From Streptococcus ovuberis (lineage in GTDB: Bacteria > Bacillota > Bacilli > Lactobacillales > Streptococcaceae): a stretch of DNA of 64,000 nucleotides. The stretch's first letter is position 1. Each line of letters starts with the position of its first letter. The notes under the pieces were generated by a model, which was not told the origin of the DNA, made no database searches, and was given only the letters and a program-made list of their open reading frames with translations. Shown here piece by piece: positions 57,700 to 64,000 of the stretch. The stretch is from the NCBI RefSeq assembly GCF_012396585.1, contig NZ_JAAXPR010000010.1, positions 1-64,000 of the forward strand, in the 5' to 3' direction. The translations under genes and the position numbers were made by a program.

Positions 57700-57745
57700 A
57701 CCACTAACAAAGACTGGTAGCAAAGCTCCAGTCTTTGTTAGTGGT
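57700..57745 (+). terminator. strong stem-loop after the ROK kinase gene
   Basis: ACCACTAACAAAGACTGG (57700-57717) and its perfect complement (57728-57745) flank a 10-nt loop. There is no T-run after it, so it may stabilise RNA or work with another factor. Confidence 0.65.
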
Positions 57746-57827
57746 CTAAAACTAATAAGAAGTTTAATGTTTCGTATTCATAAAACAGATATATAAGGTG
57801 TAGATTTAGAAAAGACTATTATTTTTA

Positions 57828-58078
57828 TTACATAATTTTAGTTACGTAAACATTAAAAGGAACTAGGATAGCACTAAAGATGTTATGATTTGGTGGATGG
57901 TAGATACCTATAAACGATACCAGTCAAGGGGTCATTTTACTCTCAACATTCTATATGTATCAGTTCAAAGAAGAGTTTCGAAGAAGCAGTATTCATGCCC
58001 AATAGTTTATCAATTTCTCTACTAATGTTGAAATGTTTATCTAAAGAATATTTACATAATATGCGTTATGTAAATATT
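57828..58078. repeat. two related inverted repeats in the spacer downstream of xerS
   Basis: TTACATAA-TTTTAG-TTACGTAA lies at 57828-57849. AATATTTACATAA-TATGCG-TTATGTAAATATT (58047-58078) has perfect 13-bp arms. Both have 6-nt centres and similar arms. The second overlaps the xerS stop codon and is probably its terminator (transcription runs leftwards). The stretch 57850-58046 holds no recognisable gene. Confidence 0.6.
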
Positions 58079-59147
58079 AAAGTTTATCTAGAGCATTCTT
58101 TTGTTCATCGTTGACGATATGGGTGTAGAGATCGGTCACCTGAGTATTGGCATGGCCAAGTTGGTGGCTGACAAGCACCTGAGATTTAGTCGCATCGTAA
58201 AGTCTAGTTGCCAGGGTATGCCTTAATTTATGTGGAGTGACCCTAATTTTAAAACTTTCAGAATATTTAGCAACCATCTTTTCTACAGAAGAAGCATCAA
58301 TCCGGTTTGGTAGTCCGCGGTATTCTGTCAAAAAGAGAGCTTGATCTGTCTTTTCTGCCTTATAGCGCTTATTTCTGATGGCCAAATAATCTTCTAAATA
58401 AGGCTTAGCGAAACTTGCGACATTGACAGAATCGCGTTTACCTCCTTTTCGTGTCACCTCGATCAGCATCATTTTGAGGTTCAAGTCTTTCAAATCAAGA
58501 TTAACAGCCTCAGAAAGTCGAACTCCCGATGCTAACAGTAGTGCAATGACAGCTAAATCGCGTTCCTTATTTTTAGAGAAGGATGATAGGGCACGGTTTG
58601 ACAACTGATCAGGGTAATCATTTGCGATGTAGTCTAAAAAACCTTGGGTCTCATCACCTAAAAAGAGTTTTTGTTTGATATTTTCTGCTCGAGCAGCCAG
58701 AGTCTCTTTTTGCTTTTTAGTAGAGACTTTCTTCATAACATTTCGGTAAAAGTAGGGCTCTCCTTGTTCATTTTCAACCTCTTCAGTCAAATACTTGTAA
58801 AGACTAGACAAGGCGGATAGAGTCCGGTTGATAGTTGTTTGTGAAACCCCTTGCTTGGTTGTATTAGCATTCAACAAAGGTCGCTCACGCAAATACAAGA
58901 TAAAGGCTTCCATATCTTTTTTGGTTAAATGTTCTAGGAGAGATAGCTTAATATCAGACATTTGAGCAACATCAGCAAGTCCAGAGTCCATCAACCAACT
59001 AAAGAATCGATCGTATTCTTTGAGGTATTCATATAAGGTGGTAAAGGAATAAGGCACAGCCAACTTGGATTGATAATATTCCAGAACAAACCAAGGCATC
59101 CGTTCCTTTAAGTGTTCAATCTTTTCTAGTAATAGTTCACGTTTCAT
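58077..59147 (-). CDS. xerS: Tyrosine recombinase XerS
   Basis: Single recombinase that resolves chromosome dimers at dif in streptococci and lactococci, replacing XerC/XerD. The 356-residue protein has an N-terminal SAM-like DNA-binding domain ([41 protein letters not shown]). The catalytic residues are Arg ([11 protein letters not shown]), Lys ([10 protein letters not shown]), HxxR ([11 protein letters not shown]), His (HQLGHANTQ) and Tyr (DLYTHIV). Start set at the second of two tandem ATGs (59147), 7 bp after GGAG, which gives the family length; the frame extends to 59252 but through dif. dif is immediately upstream. Confidence 0.96.
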   Translation of the reverse strand: MKRELLLEKIEHLKERMPWFVLEYYQSKLAVPYSFTTLYEYLKEYDRFFSWLMDSGLADVAQMSDIKLSLLEHLTKKDMEAFILYLRERPLLNANTTKQGVSQTTINRTLSALSSLYKYLTEEVENEQGEPYFYRNVMKKVSTKKQKETLAARAENIKQKLFLGDETQGFLDYIANDYPDQLSNRALSSFSKNKERDLAVIALLLASGVRLSEAVNLDLKDLNLKMMLIEVTRKGGKRDSVNVASFAKPYLEDYLAIRNKRYKAEKTDQALFLTEYRGLPNRIDASSVEKMVAKYSESFKIRVTPHKLRHTLATRLYDATKSQVLVSHQLGHANTQVTDLYTHIVNDEQKNALDKL

Positions 59148-59175
59148 CATTAAGCTCCGTTTTGGGTATAAGAGA

Positions 59176-59204
59176 AGTATATCACACCCTTGCATATTTT
59201 TCAA
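59176..59204 (-). promoter_or_regulatory. xerS promoter overlapping dif
   Basis: Read on the - strand: TTGAAA (59204-59199), exactly 17 bp, TATACT (59181-59176), 29 bp before the start codon. The whole -35 box lies inside the dif site. Confidence 0.65.
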
Positions 59205-59229
59205 GAAAATTATAGTTTTTCGGAAAGAT
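59199..59229 (-). other. dif-like chromosome dimer resolution site (dif-SL type)
   Basis: Read on the - strand, the 31 bp begin ATCTTTCCGAAAAACTATAA and end TTTTCTTGAAA. This agrees with the streptococcal/lactococcal dif-SL sequence as I recall it, and lies 52 bp upstream of xerS, its expected position. The match was made from memory, not by alignment. Confidence 0.85.
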
Positions 59230-59292
59230 GTTATGGGACTATCTTTTAGCAAAGCTAAATAACTAAAAAAATTTTTTCTTTAATAAAATGCT

Positions 59293-59408
59293 CAAAATGC
59301 ACTTTATTAAAGTCTAAACAGGATTTTCAGCTTGTCTCATTTTACTATGAAAATGTACTTTATTTATGTGAAAACTGGAAATTTTTTCAAATGTACATTT
59401 CCTACAAA
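59293..59408. repeat. cluster of GTACTTTAT-type repeats left of the DUF4365 module
   Basis: Related units lie at 59294-59307 (AAAATGCACTTTAT), 59350-59369 (AAAATGTACTTTATTTATGT) and about 59388-59403 (TTCAAATGTACATTTC). Inverted counterparts occur right of the module at about 61870-61884 and 61981-62036. Confidence 0.6.
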
Positions 59409-59507
59409 AATACTTTTGGTTTTCAAATTAAATTCAGATGTTCTAATCTGTATTTTTTGAAAAAAATGGAAAAATGGAGCAAATCTATTATAGACTTGCT
59501 CCTAAAT

Positions 59508-59892
59508 TCATTTAAAAGGAAGAAAATGTTCCCTTTTACGCCTCCTTCCTTTGCAGATTGAACACGGTTCTTTAGAACGTTTTTCGCATTGAATTCGTTT
59601 ATATATTGACATTTTGTAGTGATGATTTGAATCATTTTGACAAATCCACCAAACACTCTTTGTATTAGATTCACTTATTTCACTTGGATTTAGCAACAGT
59701 ACATTGTTCAAGTAATCCCATTCTTTCATTAAGTGTGGATATTTAACATCAAAAGAATTGAAGCCTTTTAGTATTTTCAGGTATGCCGTCATAGTCCCTA
59801 GATTCAATCCAATGCATCAAACGTTTTTTAAACCAATCAAAGTCAGTTGTTTTTGCGTAAGTCCACGCAAAATCTTCTGATTCAACCCACAT
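59508..59892 (-). pseudogene. Frameshifted zinc-ribbon protein fragment (DUF4379-like)
   Basis: From ATG 59892 the frame reads MWVESEDFAWTYAKTTDFDW and continues to a stop near 59750. The next open stretch in another frame (to 59508) reads GFNSFDVKYPHLMKEWDYLN and SVWWICQNDSNHHYKMSIY, then PCSICKGRRRKREHFLPFK. The pattern of 'LMKEWDYxxN', 'WWxC' and 'CSxCxG' resembles the repeats of DUF4379 zinc-ribbon proteins, which are often joined to nuclease domains. A frameshift around 59760 breaks it. AT-rich; no ribosome site was found for the 99-residue downstream frame. Probably a dead remnant. Confidence 0.5.
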
Positions 59893-59977
59893 AAGACTGT
59901 CCTACTTTTAGTTATATTAAAAACTAAATTATCTAAAATTCTAACTCTATTAGCATCAAAGTGATGATAAAACTGAA

Positions 59978-61756
59978 CTATAGTTTTTGAAATAAATTAT
60001 AAATGGGGTAATCTAAATATCTCTTTTTTGTTTCCTCATCCAATTTATTCCAATAAAAATTAGCCTGTTGTTTTGATTTTAACAACACTGAGGCACCAAA
60101 ACAAATTTCATTTTTACCATAATTATTAATCAAAATGCTAGTAAGAGTTTCCATTTCATTATTATTCAATTCTCGATTTCTATACTTAATTTGAAGATCA
60201 TTTATAATAGCTATCTCGCTATTTTTGAAATAATTTAAGTTCCAATCAGAAAGTCTTTGAGCCCAATTAAGCAGCGTCTCTCTTCTTTCAGTATCTTTTG
60301 CCATATCAGCTGCTGCAATTATTTTTATTATTGTATTGTCAGCCCCCTCATGATTTAAACTATTATCAACTAGTCGTTGATAGGAAGCTATTACTGAATC
60401 AAAGTTGCAATTATCTATTTTTAACCATTCATTTGGTTCAAAAACTTCAAAAATAGAAATATCTGAATAATCTTCATCTTCCCCTCTTCGACACCAAGGA
60501 GTTTCATTGAAAATATCTATCATAGTCCCCTTCTTATCATCTTCAAATTCATATAATGTGATAATGTGGATGTTAGCAATTTTCAGATGAAGTAATTTTG
60601 ATTCATCATAATTTAAAGCAAGCGTTTCTCTTAAAATTAGACCTTTATTAAGAAAGGACAAATTTTTTTGCGATTGACTATCAAATAATGCTAAATCAAG
60701 TTTTTTGTTGATGCCCATATTATCCATAATAGTAGCAATGCGTTGCAATTCTTCAAGATGCTCATTTAAATTCATCAACTTAATTTCATTTAAATTATTT
60801 GCATCAAATTCTACCCTTTCACCATTTAATGTAATATATCCTGATTTTTGTAATTCTTGTAACGCTTCAGTACATCTAATGGCTTCTGACAAATTATCGG
60901 GACGTGAAAAATTTAAACTGAATTTGTTTGTTTTCTTATGAGCTGAAAATGTAAATCCTGATCCAATTCGAAGTTCTACCCTACCATCTGGAAAACGATG
61001 TCTCTTTATATTATCAAAGATAAATGTTTCTCCTATAGTAAAAATTAAATCAGTTTCTTCAAAAATTTCAACTACTTTAATTGTACTATCAACTGGAATT
61101 ATAGCACCATTTTCCGCATCTTCTAGATAAGGAAAAATATCGTGTTCTTCTTGATAATTAAAAATATCAACTGGATTTTTTCCTTGATGGTAAAACTTAA
61201 TAATTTTATTTTTAGGTAACTCACTTAAACTTACCAATTTTTTATTAATAAAACTACGTTGCCTGTCACTGGTTCTAATAAAATCTAATAACTCTGCATA
61301 CACTTTTTCAGCAGGCAATGGATGAATGTTAACTAGCACTGTCTTATTAATTTGTTCTTTAATTTTTGATTTTTTAGATTTGCTATTCTTAAGTAGACGT
61401 TTAATTGTTAATGGAGGTAAAGACTTGTAATATATCCCTTTTAGTTCATAACTATTGTCTAATGAAACCACAAATAATACAACTCCCCCTGTCCTCAAAT
61501 ACAACTCTAGATCACTTAAAGTTAAGCGAAAATTATTAAGAGGAATCTCACTTTTTTGTGTAGATTTAACTTGGATAGGAACCACCCCGATAATATCTTC
61601 TTTTCTATCTGTTGGATTTTTTAAAACATGTATAGTTCCGTCCCATGATGGAGTTTTATCATTCTTATCAATATAGGATTGGAGATAATCGTTTTTATCT
61701 ATAAATGTAGCTAGATGGGAAACACCTATTGATTCAATTTTTTTATTGTTTGCCAA
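59978..61756 (-). CDS. DUF4365-domain protein, predicted PD-(D/E)xK-type nuclease
   Basis: A 592-residue protein. The first ~150 residues match the DUF4365 pattern: IGVSHLATFIDKNDYLQSY, then WDGTIHV (Asp39) and PIQVKST (Gln62, Lys64), the D...QxK variant of the PD-(D/E)xK nuclease core. Residues from about 160 form a long acidic, mostly alpha/beta region with no recognised domain. The coding region is clearly more AT-rich than the core genes. It lies alone between the dif site and an amino-acid-binding lipoprotein gene, next to a broken zinc-ribbon gene. Anti-phage defence is a reasonable inference, not shown. A good ribosome site is not evident. Confidence 0.7.
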   Translation of the reverse strand: MANNKKIESIGVSHLATFIDKNDYLQSYIDKNDKTPSWDGTIHVLKNPTDRKEDIIGVVPIQVKSTQKSEIPLNNFRLTLSDLELYLRTGGVVLFVVSLDNSYELKGIYYKSLPPLTIKRLLKNSKSKKSKIKEQINKTVLVNIHPLPAEKVYAELLDFIRTSDRQRSFINKKLVSLSELPKNKIIKFYHQGKNPVDIFNYQEEHDIFPYLEDAENGAIIPVDSTIKVVEIFEETDLIFTIGETFIFDNIKRHRFPDGRVELRIGSGFTFSAHKKTNKFSLNFSRPDNLSEAIRCTEALQELQKSGYITLNGERVEFDANNLNEIKLMNLNEHLEELQRIATIMDNMGINKKLDLALFDSQSQKNLSFLNKGLILRETLALNYDESKLLHLKIANIHIITLYEFEDDKKGTMIDIFNETPWCRRGEDEDYSDISIFEVFEPNEWLKIDNCNFDSVIASYQRLVDNSLNHEGADNTIIKIIAAADMAKDTERRETLLNWAQRLSDWNLNYFKNSEIAIINDLQIKYRNRELNNNEMETLTSILINNYGKNEICFGASVLLKSKQQANFYWNKLDEETKKRYLDYPIYNLFQKL

Positions 61757-62195
61757 ATATTCACCCCATTACATAATATTATATACTTCTTATTATACCA
61801 CTAACGCAGTAAAAATATAGACTATATCACTACTGTACTCCTCTAAAATCTACATAATATTACCTTAAAAAATGCACATTTGAACTCACTAACTTCCTAA
61901 TATTTTCTACCTCATTTTGTACAATTGAATTTCCAACTAAACTGGAATATCGTAACTAAAGTATATACCATATTACACTTTAAAATAAAGTACAAAACAA
62001 AAATAAAGTACATTTTTTAATCTATGTACTTTATGCTTCTATCCCAGTATTATCAAGGGTTTAGACCATGTTAGGTCAATTGTTCATAAATTTTTAGTTT
62101 ATAGTTGGTAGTTATTAATTAACTGCTGTTTCAGGGATTCAACAATTTAAAATCTGATAGGTTGCTGATGGCCTTTATTGGCCTTTAATTAGTTA
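61757..62195. repeat. AT-rich spacer with repeats inverted relative to 59293-59408
   Basis: No gene is seen. AAATGCACATTTGAA (about 61871-61885) is close to the complement of the unit at 59388-59403. AAATAAAGTAC occurs at 61983-61993. ACAAAAATAAAGTACATTTT (61997-62016) is the complement of 59350-59369 with one mismatch. ATGTACTTTAT (62024-62034) follows in the opposite orientation. Confidence 0.6.
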
Positions 62196-62229
62196 AAAAT
62201 TACCCTCAGAGTGATCTAAGGGGAATTTT
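62196..62229 (-). terminator. Terminator after the amino-acid-binding lipoprotein gene
   Basis: On the - strand AAAATTCCCCT (62229-62219) pairs with AGGGTAATTTT (62206-62196) with one mismatch, giving a T-run on the 3' side. Confidence 0.7.
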
Positions 62230-62233
62230 AAGG

Positions 62234-63058
62234 CTATTTTAATTCCTTTTTGTCTGGTAAGTATGAACCACCAAGATAGTCTTGACTTAATTTTTCTAAG
62301 GTACCATTTTCATAAAGTTTTGACACAGCTTGGTTGAATTGCTTTTGAAGATCTTCGCTATCGTCTGAGAAAACGATATAGTTGTTAGGATTGGATGTTG
62401 TTTCTAGCTCAATGATTTCAAAATCATAGCCATTTTGTTGCACAATTGTCTCAACAGAAATTTTATCAAAGACTAAATAGTCAAACTCAGCATTTGACAG
62501 GTCTAAAAGACGTTTAGCGATGTCTTCACCAGAATATTCAATAACAGATGGGTTTTTGCTATGTGCTGTATTCCAATCTTCAACCAGTTTAGCAGTTGAT
62601 GTTCCCGTATCATCTTGAGTGATTTTTCCTCCAATATCTTCCAATGATCTTATATCAGAATCTTTTGGAACGACCAAAACCAAAGGATTGGTCGCAATTG
62701 GGGAGGAATACAGGTACTTTGCAGCCCGCTCATCTGTATAAGAGAGGTTGTTTGCTGCTATCTGGAATTTTCCACTATCCATGCCTACGAAGATGGATTC
62801 CCAAGCAGTCGTTTTGAAGGAAATATCGTATCCTTCGATATATTGACTTGCAGCTTTGATAACTTCGATGTCGTAACCTGTCAGTTCTCCTGCTTCTTCG
62901 TATGAAAAAGGTTTAATATCTCCTGCTGTAGCTACAACGACTGTTTTTTTAGGGGTATCTGAACCAACAGCGGTTCCAGATTGTGATTGGCAGGCAACAA
63001 GTCCTAGAGCAGATAAAGCAAGTGTTCCTAAAGCGAGCTTGCGGAGTTGACTAGTCAT
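62234..63058 (-). CDS. Amino acid ABC transporter substrate-binding lipoprotein
   Basis: A 274-residue family 3 solute-binding protein. The signal peptide MTSQLRKLALGTLALSALGL ends in lipobox LVAC, so it is a lipoprotein on the outer membrane face. The mature part has the family segments KPFSYEEAGELTGYDIEVIKA, TAWESIFVGMDSGKFQIAAN and YLYSSPIA. It resembles cystine/polar amino acid binders, but no permease or ATPase gene is adjacent, so the substrate is unknown. Start set at 63058 with GAGG upstream; an in-frame ATG at 63073 overlaps that site. Confidence 0.9.
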   Translation of the reverse strand: MTSQLRKLALGTLALSALGLVACQSQSGTAVGSDTPKKTVVVATAGDIKPFSYEEAGELTGYDIEVIKAASQYIEGYDISFKTTAWESIFVGMDSGKFQIAANNLSYTDERAAKYLYSSPIATNPLVLVVPKDSDIRSLEDIGGKITQDDTGTSTAKLVEDWNTAHSKNPSVIEYSGEDIAKRLLDLSNAEFDYLVFDKISVETIVQQNGYDFEIIELETTSNPNNYIVFSDDSEDLQKQFNQAVSKLYENGTLEKLSQDYLGGSYLPDKKELK

Positions 63059-63151
63059 AGAAAAATACCTCATTGATATAGTGATGTAGTTTCAGTTTAT
63101 CACGATCTGAAAATGAGGTAAATTATAACTTTTTAAAGGCGACGATAGGAA

Positions 63152-63466
63152 TTACCTATCACGTGAGGATTTCCGCCATTTTTGGTAGAACATTTCGCCA
63201 AAGATCAAGCCCAAAAGCGTGACTAGCACAGTAATTAAGCCTACTACTCCACTAGATGGGCTAGCTGCTAGATGAATTTTAAAGATATCGTAGATAAAAA
63301 TGCCCAAAATTGGCATTCCAAGGAAAAATAAGAGACGACCAAAGGCGAATTTGCTCAGACTTCCGCCATCTTCATGACTCTCCTTATCCTTTGTGAGATA
63401 GGCAAAGTAACGAAAGATACTGTAGGCTGCTATAGTAAACAGTACTAGAAAAAAATAATTTCCCAT
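63152..63466 (-). CDS. Small membrane protein, unrecognised
   Basis: A 104-residue protein with three hydrophobic segments (about 3-20, 45-65, 72-92), a polar loop (TKDKESHEDGGSLSK) and a basic C-terminus (YQKWRKSSRDR). No family is recognised. It lies between ffh and the substrate-binding protein gene, with GAGGAG upstream of its ATG. Confidence 0.65.
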   Translation of the reverse strand: MGNYFFLVLFTIAAYSIFRYFAYLTKDKESHEDGGSLSKFAFGRLLFFLGMPILGIFIYDIFKIHLAASPSSGVVGLITVLVTLLGLIFGEMFYQKWRKSSRDR

Positions 63467-63490
63467 GTGATAAGCTCCTCAATTCAAAAG

Positions 63491-63536
63491 AACAAAGTGC
63501 CTGATGAGGTTGCATCAACATCCCAAACACCTTGTT
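63491..63536 (-). terminator. Terminator after ffh
   Basis: On the - strand AACAAGGTG (63536-63528) pairs with CACTTTGTT (63499-63491) with one G-T pair, followed by CTTTTG. Confidence 0.65.
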
Positions 63537-63544
63537 ACTCTTAG

Positions 63545-64000
63545 TTATTTACGTTTCTTCTTAGCTTTCTTGAGTTTATTCGCCATACGCTTCATTCCCT
63601 GTTCGGCTGCAAAGGCACCTATTTTACCTTTGAGTCCACCACCAAACATATCAGCCATACTTGGCATATTACCACCACCCATCATATCACCAAGGCTAGA
63701 GAGGTCCATGCCGTTTAAATCAGGCATTCCTGGCATATTTTTAGGCAAGTTATTGGGATTAAGACCCATCTGACGCATCATTTTTTGCATGTCGCCGCTC
63801 ATGACGCCCTGCATCATGGATTTAGCTTGATTAAAGTCCTTGATGAATTTATTAACATCTACAAAGCTGTTCCCAGAGCCCGTGGCAATACGTCTCCGAC
63901 GACTAGGGGTCAAGAGATCTGGATTTTCACGTTCTGCAGGGGTCATTGAAGAGACAATCGCACGCTTACGCGCGATTTCTCGCTCATCCACCTTCAAATT
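63545..64000 (-). CDS. ffh: Signal recognition particle protein Ffh, C-terminal part
   Basis: The 3' part of ffh; the 5' part lies beyond the right edge. The visible ~151 residues end the GTPase domain linker (KVDEREIARKRAIVSSMTPAE) and form the methionine-rich M domain, with the RNA-binding loop LTPSRRRRIATGSGNSFVDV and KMMRQMGLNPNNL, and finish with a basic tail (KKAKKKRK). The apparent TTG start at 63997 is only the window edge. Ffh binds signal sequences and 4.5S RNA for membrane targeting. Confidence 0.95.
   Translation of the reverse strand, partial: NLKVDEREIARKRAIVSSMTPAERENPDLLTPSRRRRIATGSGNSFVDVNKFIKDFNQAKSMMQGVMSGDMQKMMRQMGLNPNNLPKNMPGMPDLNGMDLSSLGDMMGGGNMPSMADMFGGGLKGKIGAFAAEQGMKRMANKLKKAKKKRK

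Noticed and set aside
58077..59252. Prophage or integrative-element integrase
   Set aside because: The sequence, 356-residue length and adjacent dif identify XerS; there are no phage or conjugation genes nearby.
59423..59674. 83-codon open frame overlapping the zinc-ribbon remnant
   Set aside because: It shares its DNA with the frame that carries the zinc-ribbon residues and shows no motif of its own.
1..64000. CRISPR arrays, tRNA or rRNA genes
   Set aside because: I saw no regularly spaced identical repeats and no tRNA- or rRNA-like sequence in any spacer. Divergent tRNA genes could be missed by eye.

Overview
The window looks like chromosome from a low-GC Gram-positive coccus, most likely a pyogenic-group Streptococcus. 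The evidence is the streptococcal single recombinase XerS with its dif site, a murB-potABCD operon, a SatD gene, trmFO, DUF2975/XRE, an Mbr/Bce-type bacitracin module and an LPKTG-anchored S8 protease. The species cannot be resolved from sequence inspection alone. Almost all of it is ordinary core genome. Transfer or decay shows mainly in IS200-like elements (window start and 18.8-19.5 kb), several gene relics, and an AT-rich stretch at 59.2-62.1 kb.

Layout. 0.4-5.7 kb: ribose and nucleoside salvage (rpiA, deoB, an ArsC-like protein, two purine nucleoside phosphorylases). 5.8-9.7 kb: a YitT membrane protein, a C69 dipeptidase, and the thiamine ECF component thiT behind a TPP riboswitch. 9.8-12.6 kb: a LysR regulator, then pyrFE behind a PyrR attenuator. 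12.8-15.4 kb: a membrane glycosyltransferase pair. 15.7-20.5 kb: rsuA, hom-thrB, and a membrane-protein gene broken by an IS200-like insertion plus a frameshift. 20.5-29.4 kb: murB-potABCD, a ClC exchanger, a small kinase, nth and a second RsuA-type enzyme. 29.8-38 kb: guaC, DUF2975/XRE, a lipoprotein, topA, the SatD/DUF3307 pair under a large palindrome, and a flavin disulfide reductase. 38-47.6 kb: trmFO, small proteins, an ABC-F ATPase, a Bce-type ABC transporter with its two-component system, and two Nudix hydrolases. 47.7-51.5 kb: a three-gene ABC transporter/PASTA operon. 51.8-57.7 kb: the surface protease and a ROK kinase. 58-64 kb: xerS with dif, a DUF4365 nuclease-like gene, an amino-acid-binding lipoprotein, a small membrane protein and the 3' part of ffh.

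Organising feature. Genes left of about 58 kb are nearly all on the + strand, and every gene from 58 kb to the end is on the - strand. The switch falls at xerS and a dif-like site at about 59.2 kb. This fits the chromosome terminus, with replication forks converging from both sides. The xerS -35 box lies inside dif. A DUF4365 gene beside dif, in AT-rich DNA bordered by inverted GTACTTTAT-type repeats, is the best candidate for an acquired and possibly defensive system. Other observations of interest are the 42-bp palindromic promoter of satD, a non-kinase PASTA protein in an ABC-transporter operon, an endonuclease III lacking half of its iron-sulfur ligands, and several decayed genes.
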